This document shows, one piece after another, positions 34,336 through 43,157 of a DNA stretch of 64,000 bases (position 1 is its first letter; the number at the start of each line of letters is the position of its first letter). The notes beneath the pieces are model-generated. The model did no database searches, had not been told where the DNA came from, and saw only the letters and a list, made by a program, of their open reading frames with translations. Location of the stretch: the NCBI GenBank assembly GCA_001789205.1, contig MFYT01000002.1:16665-80664 (forward strand). Direction: 5' to 3'. This DNA comes from Candidatus Raymondbacteria bacterium RIFOXYA2_FULL_49_16 (GTDB taxonomy: Bacteria > Fibrobacterota > OXYB2-FULL-49-7 > XYB2-FULL-49-35). The translations under genes were made by a program, and so were the position numbers.

Positions 34336-35364
34336 TTATTTCAGGATAAGAACGCGCCGCGTAATGCTTTTTGACCCGCTCTCAAGCTTCATGATATAGG
34401 ATCCGTTGGGGAGATTCGCATTGCCAGAGACCGGTGACCACGAAGCCGCATTCCATCCCGGCTTTCCCGGCAAGACTCCTGCGTAGTGCAGCTTTCCCGA
34501 TACATCAAAAACCTTGAGCATTGCCGAAGATGATGCCAGATCACGGGGAATATAATAACTGAGGCTGGCATTCATATGCAAAGGGTTGGGAGAAACCGAG
34601 AGATCCAGATATTGCCTATTCAGGACCAACGGTGCTTCATCGACGTAAACATCGTTTGTGATGAGTATCATATTGCTGTCGCTGTAAGCATTAAAGATGC
34701 TGGACCCCAAGCTTCCCGCATCCAGGTTCCGCGAGTCGAACCCGACAAAATATCCCAGGGCAAAGGAATCGAGCGTACTTCCGGCGCTGACATTGAGTTT
34801 AACAATACAAGCCATATACTTGAGATAAAGGCTGTCCACTGTGCCCGATGTATCTTCAGTGAGCGTATCCATATGCGTGCCCGCAGGTACGTTGAGCCCC
34901 ACATTTCCCGCATAGGAGAGAAACTGGTCTTTGGTATTGGCGCTATCGCAAAAAGCCTGCAGGTCAGCGTCATACGAGGCGGCACGGCTGCACGTGCGGC
35001 CCTTGCCAGCCACAATCAGGGAATCGAGCATATGGTTGAAGAGGGTTGTGTCCGGAGTCAATGCTTCAATATTAAGATTGTTCATTGTATGATAAAAATT
35101 CTGGTCAATGGCATATGCGGCTGAATTGACGCTCCAGCCAGAGGGAAGCGCGGCTGCAACCACAGTGCTGTCGGTTACTATGCTGTGGTTGAGCACAGCG
35201 ACCGTATCGTAAATCAAAATAACGTCAAAGATATATACGTTAAAACTTGATGAAGGCAGGGCTTTTTCAGGCTGAGACACCTCGGCAATATTAGAAACAG
35301 TGCATCCGGTCATTAAAGCAAAGGCTGCAATCACAACAAGCAATAAAAAGGCTTTCCGTACCAT
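34336..35364 (-). CDS. Lipoprotein-like secreted protein with divergent sorting tag
   Basis: A protein of about 342 residues. The ATG at 35364 has AAAGGAG 7 bases upstream; an ATG eight codons earlier is not supported. The N-terminus shows a lipoprotein signal ending LMTGC. The middle is unrecognised and contains several DSL/DTL segments. The C-terminal tail has VSPNPLHMNASLS, where the usual FNP is replaced, and ends in RVLILK. Having both a lipobox and a sorting tail is unusual. It follows the glycosyltransferase gene by 36 bases, so the two are likely one operon. Confidence 0.6.
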   Translation of the reverse strand: MVRKAFLLLVVIAAFALMTGCTVSNIAEVSQPEKALPSSSFNVYIFDVILIYDTVAVLNHSIVTDSTVVAAALPSGWSVNSAAYAIDQNFYHTMNNLNIEALTPDTTLFNHMLDSLIVAGKGRTCSRAASYDADLQAFCDSANTKDQFLSYAGNVGLNVPAGTHMDTLTEDTSGTVDSLYLKYMACIVKLNVSAGSTLDSFALGYFVGFDSRNLDAGSLGSSIFNAYSDSNMILITNDVYVDEAPLVLNRQYLDLSVSPNPLHMNASLSYYIPRDLASSSAMLKVFDVSGKLHYAGVLPGKPGWNAASWSPVSGNANLPNGSYIMKLESGSKSITRRVLILK

Positions 35365-35400
35365 ACTAAACTCCTTTGGATAGTTCATCTATAAGTATTA

Positions 35401-36267
35401 TTAATGCCTAAGGCAAAAAACAAGAGTTTGGGCCAATCGCTTGTCGTTCCTGACAATATAGTGCATTTTATGTTTCTTCTCGATAAAACCTGGCAGGTCA
35501 GAGGTTATCATCTGTTTCCCGCGCGCAATGCATTGGTGAAAAATACCAGCATGTTCACCTGATTCATAGGGTAAAACAACTACCCTGGCTGCATCAATAA
35601 AATTCAAGAACTGCTTCTCTGAAAAGAGCCTGTTTTTCAATACAATACGGTTTCTGACCGATGAACGCCTAATCGCTTCAAAAAAGTCCCGTTTATAGAT
35701 GCTCCATGCGCCCTTGCTAAAGGCGCCTGCAATAAGCAGTTGTGCGTCAGGGACTTTTTTAACAACCTCGGGAAAGAGCGCAACCACGCGATGAAACCCT
35801 TTTGTTGGCCTGAAAAACCCGCACAACAATACAGTCTTTCCCTTGCGATTATTTTTTTTCTTTTTTTCCGCCTCTGCCGGGTATGTGATAACTTCAATAT
35901 TCGGCTGCTTTCCCAGGTATTTTTGGATAATTGCACGTTGATATTTGAAATGGACGCACAAACAGTCGCATTCCTTTCCAACCGCTTTAATGAAACCTTC
36001 CTGTTCGCGCGTAAGAACATGATTCAGCGAATGCAGAGTGATAAAAACAGAAACGCCTTTTTTTCTCACCGCCTTGATTCGCTTCAGCAAGGCCTTGTCG
36101 TTGTATCCAAAAACATGCTGAACATGCAGCAGGTCGCAGACACATGATACTGTGTGCGTGATAAATGACTTTATACCTTGTTCTGCCAACTCCCGTATGA
36201 GCGTGCGCGTATAATAAAAAAGCCCGCTGTCCCGGGAATTTGTCGAAAGCAAAAAAGCGATTATCAT
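35401..36267 (-). CDS. Group 1 (GT4-like) glycosyltransferase
   Basis: A GT-B fold glycosyltransferase of about 288 residues. The ATG at 36267 has AAAGG upstream and begins with a typical strand (MIIAFLLSTNSRDSGLFYYTRTLI). The C-terminal half has TVLLCGFFRPTKGFHRVVALF, the sugar-nucleotide-binding VVVLPYESGEHAGIFHQCIARG (a form of the E-x7-E motif) and a final helix. The protein is shorter than most GT4 enzymes. It probably adds a sugar to a surface polymer or lipid. The acceptor is unknown. Confidence 0.78.
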   Translation of the reverse strand: MIIAFLLSTNSRDSGLFYYTRTLIRELAEQGIKSFITHTVSCVCDLLHVQHVFGYNDKALLKRIKAVRKKGVSVFITLHSLNHVLTREQEGFIKAVGKECDCLCVHFKYQRAIIQKYLGKQPNIEVITYPAEAEKKKKNNRKGKTVLLCGFFRPTKGFHRVVALFPEVVKKVPDAQLLIAGAFSKGAWSIYKRDFFEAIRRSSVRNRIVLKNRLFSEKQFLNFIDAARVVVLPYESGEHAGIFHQCIARGKQMITSDLPGFIEKKHKMHYIVRNDKRLAQTLVFCLRH

Positions 36268-36318
36268 GGCCTTTGGTAAAATAATATATTGTTGTAAGGA
36301 GTCATAATAAGTATAATC

Positions 36319-37065
36319 ATGCCACATACGATTCTAATTCTATTTGCCGCCATAGGCGTTCTTTACGCAGAGCCCGGTCCTGCGGCCCGGCGTCCCGCGG
36401 CCATACTCAGCACATCACCCTGGTTTGGGTGCATCAGTTTTTCCATGGGCACCGTGAAAGTGACTGATTACCAGGAAGTAAAAAGCCTGACAGGATATAA
36501 ACCTGAAGGATCAATGCCATGGAACGACTTTAAAGCCAGCGTTGTCCGTAAACTGACACCGCACTGGTCCCTGCGCATGCTGGTTGCACTGGGTTTTGCC
36601 GATCGTGACAGAACTGTAAACAGCGCATTGCTCGTCATTGACGATCAGATCGAAGCGCACGACCTCTTGTATTCCTACTCCTATAAAAACATCGGGTTCT
36701 CGGCGGAAGCGCTCTATTCCATTCTCGATTCAGGGACTGTGCTTCCTTATGTTTTTGCAGGACCCGGAATTAATGTCTCGACCCGGGAGAAAAGCGCTTT
36801 TATCCAGGATGCTTCCATCTACAATGGCGCAGGTCTCGATGTGGGCGACGAAAAATCCATGGGAACAACGTGCTTGGATTTTTCGTGCGGGGCCGGACTT
36901 AGGATCGCCATGAGCCGGAACACCTTTATCTTCGGTCAATACCGTTTTACCTATTGGAACCCTGTGGAACAGAGCTGGATCGAGAGCGTGGACAATTTTA
37001 CCTATTCCAAATGGGAAAACCATTTGGTCCACAGCGGTGAAGCAGGCATAGGCATAAGGTTTTAA
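36319..37065 (+). CDS. Outer-membrane beta-barrel-like protein
   Basis: A 248-residue protein with a signal peptide (1-17). It has repeated amphipathic strands such as HWSLRMLVALGFADR, YKNIGFSAEALYSI and NTFIFGQYRFTYWNP, and a last strand ending in IGIRF with the C-terminal Phe favoured by the barrel-assembly machinery. No pore or enzyme motif is recognised. AAGGAG lies 16 bases before the ATG, so the exact start is not certain. It precedes the S41 peptidase by 2 bases and is its operon partner. Confidence 0.65.
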   Translation: MPHTILILFAAIGVLYAEPGPAARRPAAILSTSPWFGCISFSMGTVKVTDYQEVKSLTGYKPEGSMPWNDFKASVVRKLTPHWSLRMLVALGFADRDRTVNSALLVIDDQIEAHDLLYSYSYKNIGFSAEALYSILDSGTVLPYVFAGPGINVSTREKSAFIQDASIYNGAGLDVGDEKSMGTTCLDFSCGAGLRIAMSRNTFIFGQYRFTYWNPVEQSWIESVDNFTYSKWENHLVHSGEAGIGIRF

Positions 37066-37067
37066 CC

Positions 37068-38348
37068 ATGATGAATAAAATACTTGCTCCGGTCGTGCTG
37101 TGCGCCTTGTTGGGACTTCTCGCGGGCTGCAGCAACAATCCCGCCCGGCCCATGGACCAGGCTGACGAATATATCTTTGCCTGGCAGGCGCTGAAAATAT
37201 TCTACATTTTTCAGAGCGACTTGCCGTCAGATCCTTTTACCTTCGACGGTCCGGCAGATCTCTACGCAAGCTTGGATGAGCGCTGGACAAAGTATTACAC
37301 GCCCCGGGAAGCGAACAAGCTGCTTTCGCTTTTTACCACGGAAAGCTCTGCGGGTATCGGCATCTTCTTTGATTTCGAAGGCGACACGCTCTTCATCCGT
37401 CATGTGATTGAGAACTCCCCTGCCGAGGATGCAGGCCTCAGAAAAGGCGATACGCTCCTTGCGGCAGATGGTATAAGTCTTGTGGGGATATCGACCGACT
37501 CTCTTTTCTCCGTGCTATCGGGTGATTCAGCCCAGCCAATCACTTTCACTGTGCTCAGGGGCGCCAGCCATCTTGAAATAACCGTGTATCGGGGATATTT
37601 CGTTGCGCCCACAGTGATCACAGATACGCTCGACGATGTGGCAGCCCATATTTCCCTCTTTGAATTCCTCGACAGCACCACCTATCCCGCGGGAACGGAA
37701 CAGGAACTCCGCGTTGCCCTTGCCCAGACCGCCGCCTTTCCGGTAACTATTCTTAATATGCGGTCAAACCCAGGCGGTCTAGTTGATCAGTGCGTCAAAG
37801 TTGCCAATCAATTTCTTGCCAATGGCGACATTATCATTTGTTCCACCATGCGTGAATACGACCAGACACTCGGGACCGGCGCTACCGTTGACTTCATTTA
37901 CCGCGATACCAGCGCCGCGGGCACTGGTACGCGAAAATTCATTATTCTCGTTGATGGGTATACCGCAAGCGCGGCCGAGGTAGTGACCTCAGCGATCAAG
38001 GACAACCTTGCTTCGTGCAGGATCATGGGATCAAACACTTATGGCAAGGCGCGCGGCCAGATACTCATGGGTACCACGGCAGGCGGGCTGGTGAAAATAA
38101 CGAGCATGACCTTCACCACTTCCCATGGTATTGACTACAATCTGCATGGCCTTGCCCCGCATGTCCAGCTCAATTACGACGTTGACTGGATCAAGGCTGC
38201 GCAGGACAGCGCGCACATAATGGCGGGAATACCTAAACGTGCGCTCAAAGCGCCTGCGCATGGGCCAACACGCGCACAAGTCATTGAACTGAACCGGAAG
38301 ATGCGCGGCATTCCCAGAATGGAACGGATCGCAGTGGTGAAAAAGTAA
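37068..38348 (+). CDS. S41-family (C-terminal processing) peptidase lipoprotein
   Basis: A 426-residue protein with a lipoprotein signal (LLGLLAGCSNN), so it is probably membrane-anchored in the periplasm. A PDZ domain spans about residues 105-190 (IENSPAEDAGLRKGDTLLAADG). The S41 catalytic part follows, with the structural motif LNMRSNPGGLVDQ, nucleophile Ser in VDGYTASAAEVV and the Lys base in SNTYGKARGQ. It would cleave proteins at their C-termini. Together with the barrel protein just upstream it suggests envelope quality control or processing of a surface protein. Confidence 0.9.
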   Translation: MMNKILAPVVLCALLGLLAGCSNNPARPMDQADEYIFAWQALKIFYIFQSDLPSDPFTFDGPADLYASLDERWTKYYTPREANKLLSLFTTESSAGIGIFFDFEGDTLFIRHVIENSPAEDAGLRKGDTLLAADGISLVGISTDSLFSVLSGDSAQPITFTVLRGASHLEITVYRGYFVAPTVITDTLDDVAAHISLFEFLDSTTYPAGTEQELRVALAQTAAFPVTILNMRSNPGGLVDQCVKVANQFLANGDIIICSTMREYDQTLGTGATVDFIYRDTSAAGTGTRKFIILVDGYTASAAEVVTSAIKDNLASCRIMGSNTYGKARGQILMGTTAGGLVKITSMTFTTSHGIDYNLHGLAPHVQLNYDVDWIKAAQDSAHIMAGIPKRALKAPAHGPTRAQVIELNRKMRGIPRMERIAVVKK

Positions 38349-38388
38349 CGAATGCGCAAACACAAATTCTGCAAAATAGTATTGAAAA

Positions 38389-40077
38389 CTATTCGACGAT
38401 AAATCCGCCGGGCAGAGGCTCGTTTGTCTGTTCCTGCAATCCATTGACGCCAGCCGGCGCAGCGGATTTTCCCTTTTCCAGCGTCTCTCCGCCGCCGCCC
38501 AAATCGTCGGCATTGTACGACCGCTCTTCGCCTTCACGTATTGCACGCGCGGCCTTCTTCCTCTCAGTGATATATGACCCTGCCTTCTGCCGCTCCTCGC
38601 CTATAGAATAGACTTCAATCGCGGACCTGCCTGCCACAGGACAACGGTTTTCGCACAGACCGCAACCAATGCACCGGTCCTCATCAACAAAGGGGCGCTT
38701 GAAGGGCCCGGTATAGTAGTCCACCACGCGAAACTCAATGGCGTCGGTTGGACAGATCTCGTCGCAGATAAGACAAAGTTTGTTCTGCTCCCAGGCAATA
38801 CATCGCTCTTTGTCGATGACAGCGGTACCCATTTTAACGAATTTTTTCTCATTGAGCGGCAGCGCCCGGATTGCCTGGGTGGGGCACACGTGGCCGCACA
38901 TATTGCACATGTCCTCGCACCCGCCCATACGGCCAGAAAGACGGGGTGTCCACAGACCATCCAGACCCTGTTCCCAAAGCGAAGGTTGGAGCCCATTGGT
39001 CTTGCATACTTTCATGCATTCGCCGCAGCGTATGCAGCGAGCGAGAAAATCAGCCTCGGGAAGGGAACCAGGCGGCCGTATCAGTTGTCCATTAATGTTT
39101 CTGCTCGCTGAAACAGATCCTTTAATAAGAGAAGCAGAGGCCAGACCGCCGAAGAGTGAGTAGAAAAAGCTCCTGCGGCTGGTCAAAAGAGTACTGTTTT
39201 CATTGGAAAAACCAAGACCAGTAATCCCGATGGTAGTACCGTGTTGCTTACACCCCTCGATACAATCGCCACAAAGCGTGCACTCGGAAAGGACCGTATG
39301 GCGTGGATCAGCATCAATTGCGCGCATGTCGCACTTCATAGCACACGCACGGCATTCATCACACGACGCGCCCTGAACCTTGCGTTTGAAAATACCGAAC
39401 CGGGAAACAAGACTCAAAAAAGCGCCTGTGGGACAGACATACCTGCACCAGAAACGGCGTCGCCAATGGTTTGCGATGATTATAAAAGCGAACAGCAGGA
39501 AAGTGCCCGCTGCCGCGTCAAAATAGAGCCGCTTCAGGGAAAGCTGCACCAGATTGTCGAATCCTGCCCACGAGAAAAAGGGCCGTACCAGATCAATGCC
39601 CGTATTCCCAAGCCACACCAGGGGTGGATACACAAGCAGCGTCATAACTCGCGGGGCTATTGCCATGGGGCTGAAAAAATGGAGCAGGTTGGCTCCTGCG
39701 AGCGATGCCGCGACCACACCTCCAAGAATAAAATATTTTATGTTTCGGTTTGGTTTTGCCTGAGGATCTTCGCGCCGGTGATTTTTCTTGAATAAAATAC
39801 GGTCGAAAAAATCGATTAGAGTTCCCAGCGGGCATATGTACCCGCAGAAAAAACGGCCCACAACCAGCGTGAGCACAAGAAGCAGGCCAGACCAAAGCAT
39901 GGTAATAATAATATCGCGTGAAGCGACCATGCTGACCAGAGCGACCAGAGGATCAAGGCGCAGAAAGATATCGACCGGTATTTTTTCAGGATAGGGGAAG
40001 ATGGTGAGAAAGAATAACCCTGCAAAAACCAGAAAGGCGACTGCCTGAGAAATACGGCGGAATGTTTTTAGTTTCAT
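38389..40077 (-). CDS. NapH-NapG-like membrane polyferredoxin fusion
   Basis: A 562-residue protein. The first half is NapH-like: about four to five membrane helices (for example 11-30 and 55-78), CGYICPLG (78-84), and Cys-rich ferredoxin motifs at about 211-276. At 300-320 there is an internal twin-arginine-like signal (SRRSFFYSLFGGLASAS). After it comes a NapG-like part with further [4Fe-4S] motifs (CIRCGECMKVC, CNMCGHVCP, CLICDEICP, CIGCGLCENRCP). In nitrate-reductase systems NapH and NapG are separate proteins that pass electrons from quinol across the membrane. The tail after residue 490 is polar and unrelated. It lies downstream of a Tat-exported DUF362 gene, 95 bases away. Confidence 0.82.
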   Translation of the reverse strand: MKLKTFRRISQAVAFLVFAGLFFLTIFPYPEKIPVDIFLRLDPLVALVSMVASRDIIITMLWSGLLLVLTLVVGRFFCGYICPLGTLIDFFDRILFKKNHRREDPQAKPNRNIKYFILGGVVAASLAGANLLHFFSPMAIAPRVMTLLVYPPLVWLGNTGIDLVRPFFSWAGFDNLVQLSLKRLYFDAAAGTFLLFAFIIIANHWRRRFWCRYVCPTGAFLSLVSRFGIFKRKVQGASCDECRACAMKCDMRAIDADPRHTVLSECTLCGDCIEGCKQHGTTIGITGLGFSNENSTLLTSRRSFFYSLFGGLASASLIKGSVSASRNINGQLIRPPGSLPEADFLARCIRCGECMKVCKTNGLQPSLWEQGLDGLWTPRLSGRMGGCEDMCNMCGHVCPTQAIRALPLNEKKFVKMGTAVIDKERCIAWEQNKLCLICDEICPTDAIEFRVVDYYTGPFKRPFVDEDRCIGCGLCENRCPVAGRSAIEVYSIGEERQKAGSYITERKKAARAIREGEERSYNADDLGGGGETLEKGKSAAPAGVNGLQEQTNEPLPGGFIVE

Positions 40078-40105
40078 AGTGGGTTGAAGGTATTTTTTTG
40101 CTCAA

Positions 40106-40159
40106 AGGGGCAAAGGTAGCTTCGAAGGATAACTTTGACCCTTTGTACCTTTGACCCCT
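40106..40159. repeat. Intercistronic inverted repeat with tandem octamers
   Basis: AGGGGCAAAGGTA (40106-40118) pairs with TACCTTTGACCCCT (40146-40159), with one unpaired base. Within the right side three octamers stand in tandem: CTTTGACC, CTTTGTAC, CTTTGACC (40133-40156). There is no T-run after the stem on the minus transcript, so it is not a standard terminator. It may stabilise the message or be a repetitive extragenic element. Confidence 0.5.
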
Positions 40160-40172
40160 CAGGACCTTTTCC

Positions 40173-41075
40173 TTAAATAATCCTCACATCCATTTTCTCA
40201 ATATCAATTTCACCAAAACCCAGTTCATTGGCAATTTTCAGATGTTTCACCTGACTGCCTTTGAATTCCCTGTTGTACCAGCGCGCAAGGCCCACTGTGT
40301 ACGAGTCCGCGGCAACAGGGTCAGCGCTGGCCACTATGGTCCCCAGCTTCTCTACCTTGCCCGGTCCGCTTGGACCGTTGGTAATGAGCGCATTCATGGC
40401 GTCTATTATGGTCAGCTTTGGTTTAATGACATACAGTTGTTCGGCAATGGCCCGGTTGAGCTCCATCTGTTCGTGGAACACCTGACGGTTCCAGACCAAT
40501 CCCATGAGGCCCTTAATGCTAAGGGAAACGCCGGTTGCCGAGTGCGATTTAGCGACTGGAACACAGATGAGAACATCGGCCTTGAGCACTTCCTTGGCCA
40601 CCGCGGTTTTTTTTAGTTCCTGCGCGCCGGGCACGGAAACCTCGTCGTAAAATTTGGGATCGTCGGGAAAGGCGACAATCGCCTGTTTGACATCCTTGAG
40701 CATGTCGGCAATGCCCGTGCGCGCCTTGCATATTTCAGCGTCGCGCAGGGGATGGTCCATGACAATAACGCGTCGCGCGCCCGCTTCAATGCAAAGATCG
40801 ACAACAATTTTGACAACCTCGGGATTGGTGGTGGTGGCCCATTCCGGTGGATTGGGAAAACCCATGTTTGGTTTGATGACAACGCGCGCGCCCTTTTGTA
40901 CGAATGCACCCATACCGCCTAATGCATCGACCGCTTTTCGTACCGCGTCGGCTGCCGCGCCCTTGGCCACCGCAACAACGGGTTTTGCTGTTTGGGCGGA
41001 AAGAAGCGATGGGGCGACCACTGTCGAAGAAACAGCGGCAGCGCCGGCGCCAAGAAAACGCCTGCGAGAAATCAT
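40173..41075 (-). CDS. Tat-exported DUF362-family protein (short form)
   Basis: A 300-residue protein with a twin-arginine signal (ISRRRFLGAG, cleavage after about residue 27). The rest matches the DUF362 pattern: VVIKPNMGFPNPPEWATTTNPEVV, VIVMDHPL, LINVP-like LICVPVAKSHSATGVSLSIKGLMGLV, and PKLTIIDAMNALITNGP. DUF362 proteins are a widespread and poorly understood family, often found beside ferredoxins. No [4Fe-4S] motif is seen in it. It is upstream of the polyferredoxin gene on the same strand and divergent from a second DUF362 gene. The ATG has a GGAG site. Confidence 0.8.
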   Translation of the reverse strand: MISRRRFLGAGAAAVSSTVVAPSLLSAQTAKPVVAVAKGAAADAVRKAVDALGGMGAFVQKGARVVIKPNMGFPNPPEWATTTNPEVVKIVVDLCIEAGARRVIVMDHPLRDAEICKARTGIADMLKDVKQAIVAFPDDPKFYDEVSVPGAQELKKTAVAKEVLKADVLICVPVAKSHSATGVSLSIKGLMGLVWNRQVFHEQMELNRAIAEQLYVIKPKLTIIDAMNALITNGPSGPGKVEKLGTIVASADPVAADSYTVGLARWYNREFKGSQVKHLKIANELGFGEIDIEKMDVRII

Positions 41076-41195
41076 GACAACTCCACGGTTAAAAAAGTTC
41101 TCCCCTTAAATAAAAAATAGAAAAATAGCAGATACCCGCACAATGGCTGCAATTTAGTATTTTATTGAGGTAACAATTATCATACGGAGGAATCC

Positions 41196-42278
41196 ATGCG
41201 TTCCCTTTCCCGCAGGGAGTTTGTCAAAGTCAGCGCAACAGCAGCGGCGGCCGCAGCCACCCTTCCCATTCACGCCGCACCAACGGCAGCGCCCGCTTTC
41301 AGTAAGCTGAACCAATGGCCGGGCCGATGCGTCGTCAATTTCAATAAAGGCGCCGCCACAGCCATGGTTGCCAATGAAAAAACCATTGGCGCCATGGTCA
41401 ACGAATCCATTGCCCTGCTCACGGGAAAAAAGAAAACCAGCGCTGCATGGGCTTCACTCTTTCCCAAAATTACCCAGACCACGAAAATCGCCATCAAAGT
41501 AAATATTCTGAACAATGAAGTGCCTTCAAACCCCATGCTCGTTAAAAGCATTGTCGCTGGGCTCAAACAGATGGAAATAGAAGGGAAGAATTTTCCTGCC
41601 TCGAATATTTTTATTTACGACGCCAATAACCAGAATTCGCTTGAAAGCGCGGGTTTCACTGCCGAGGATTTTCCCGGCATCACACTCAGGCACCATGGCC
41701 GGGATTTCAAGGACTTTGGCGATGGTTCACACGGCAATCAACCCTATACTGAAACCATGAAAGAGTGTGATTACCTCATCAATGTCCCGGGACTCAGAGG
41801 TCATGGCGCTGCCGCGGGCCGGGTAACCCTTGGATTTAAAAGCCATTATGGCACCTATCCAGCTCTGTATCACGATGCGGAGAAAATGCCCGGCTACCTT
41901 GCGGACATGAACTGCACCGGACCTGTATACAATAAAACGGTCCTTACTGTTTTCAGCGCGATCATAGGTCTGAAACAGGGCCATGGACCCAAAGGTTCGC
42001 CCGACTCGTACGAAACATACGTAAAAACAATTGATCCTTCGTCAACCAGCCCGAATCCAAGCACTATTATCATGAGCACGGATCCGATTGCGGCCGAATT
42101 TCAGGCAATTAAAATCATGCGCATCCGCGATAACGAACCTTATACAATTAATTCCCTGCCAGCCTATCTAAAAGGTTCAGCTGGTATCCAGGGTGCGCTT
42201 GCCACAACGTACAATATCGGCATTCTCGACGAGACAAAAATGGACATCATCAAAGTAATCAACGGAGAAAAGGTATAA
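41196..42278 (+). CDS. Tat-exported DUF362-family protein (long form)
   Basis: A 360-residue protein with a twin-arginine signal (LSRREFVKVSATA, Ala-rich core, cleavage near residue 29). The DUF362 core shows KIAIKVNILNNEVPSNPMLV, IFIYDANNQNSLESAGF, CDYLINVPGLRGHGAAAGRVTLGFKSHYG and PSTIIMSTDPIAAEF. It has an ideal GGAGG site. The amidohydrolase follows after 4 bases, so they form an operon. Its distance from the other DUF362 protein in sequence suggests distinct roles rather than a recent duplication. Confidence 0.8.
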   Translation: MRSLSRREFVKVSATAAAAAATLPIHAAPTAAPAFSKLNQWPGRCVVNFNKGAATAMVANEKTIGAMVNESIALLTGKKKTSAAWASLFPKITQTTKIAIKVNILNNEVPSNPMLVKSIVAGLKQMEIEGKNFPASNIFIYDANNQNSLESAGFTAEDFPGITLRHHGRDFKDFGDGSHGNQPYTETMKECDYLINVPGLRGHGAAAGRVTLGFKSHYGTYPALYHDAEKMPGYLADMNCTGPVYNKTVLTVFSAIIGLKQGHGPKGSPDSYETYVKTIDPSSTSPNPSTIIMSTDPIAAEFQAIKIMRIRDNEPYTINSLPAYLKGSAGIQGALATTYNIGILDETKMDIIKVINGEKV

Positions 42279-42282
42279 CACT

Positions 42283-43140
42283 ATGCTGGATGGACACATT
42301 CACACTACAGGTGATGACAAAGACCCAAAACTCCTGCTAAAAAGCCTGAAAATGGCGGGCATGGACGGCGGCATGGTCATCTCCCGCCACCCCCAATCCT
42401 TCCCTTTGCTCGGAAAATCAAAGGACCCAGAGCAGCGTTTGCGCGACATCCTCGCTTATACCCGCGGACACACACGGCTCTTTCCCTGCTTCTGGATAGA
42501 TCCGCTTGAGAAGAACGCGTTGAAACAGGTCGATGTCGCATGTAAAAGCGGAATTAACGCCTTTAAAATAATCTGCAACCGTTTTTACCCTTCTGATCCA
42601 AGGGCCATGAAGATCTATTCGGCGATCGCTGCGCGGAAAAAGCCGATCCTGTTCCATTCAGGCATTCTCTGGGACGGTCAGGTCTCGTCAAAATTCAATC
42701 GGCCCCTGGAGTTTGAAGCCCTGCTTTCAATTCGCGGCATTGTCTTCTCACTGGCGCATATAAGCTGGCCCTGGTGCGACGAACTCATCGCGGTCTACGG
42801 CAAATTCCTGAATGCTTATTCAATAGATCCGGAATGGTCCGCGCGTCTGTATATAGACCTCACTCCCGGAACGCCTGTTTTGTACCGCGAGGACACGTTG
42901 CGAAAAGTTTTCACCGTTGGGTACGACGTCGCCCACAACGTCATTTTTGGCACAGATTGCAGCACCGCCGCATACAATGTGAAGTGGGCGCATGAGTGGG
43001 TGGATCGCGACACGGCCATTTACAAAAAACTCAAGGTGGACGCCCCTACCCGCGAGTCCGTCTTTGGATGCAACCTTGAACGGTTCCTGGGGCTTCGCGT
43101 TGCTAATGAAAAACCGAAAAAACTTCTGATGGGTGAATAA
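42283..43140 (+). CDS. Amidohydrolase-2-like TIM-barrel metal hydrolase
   Basis: A 285-residue protein. It starts MLDGHIHTTG, the His-x-His metal motif of the amidohydrolase superfamily. Later possible ligands are His in KPILFHSGILWDG and VFSLAHISWPWCDE, and the terminal Asp in VIFGTDCSTAAYN. This is the layout of the amidohydrolase-2 (ACMSD-like) group of hydrolases and decarboxylases. No signal peptide is present, so it is cytoplasmic, unlike its exported operon partner. The substrate is unknown. Confidence 0.78.
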   Translation: MLDGHIHTTGDDKDPKLLLKSLKMAGMDGGMVISRHPQSFPLLGKSKDPEQRLRDILAYTRGHTRLFPCFWIDPLEKNALKQVDVACKSGINAFKIICNRFYPSDPRAMKIYSAIAARKKPILFHSGILWDGQVSSKFNRPLEFEALLSIRGIVFSLAHISWPWCDELIAVYGKFLNAYSIDPEWSARLYIDLTPGTPVLYREDTLRKVFTVGYDVAHNVIFGTDCSTAAYNVKWAHEWVDRDTAIYKKLKVDAPTRESVFGCNLERFLGLRVANEKPKKLLMGE

Positions 43141-43157
43141 ACGGACGTACAAGACTG

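Noticed and set aside
38349..38388. AATAGT-N7-ACTATT hairpin between the convergent S41 peptidase and polyferredoxin genes as a terminator.
   Set aside because: The stem is only six A/T-rich pairs and has no T-run.
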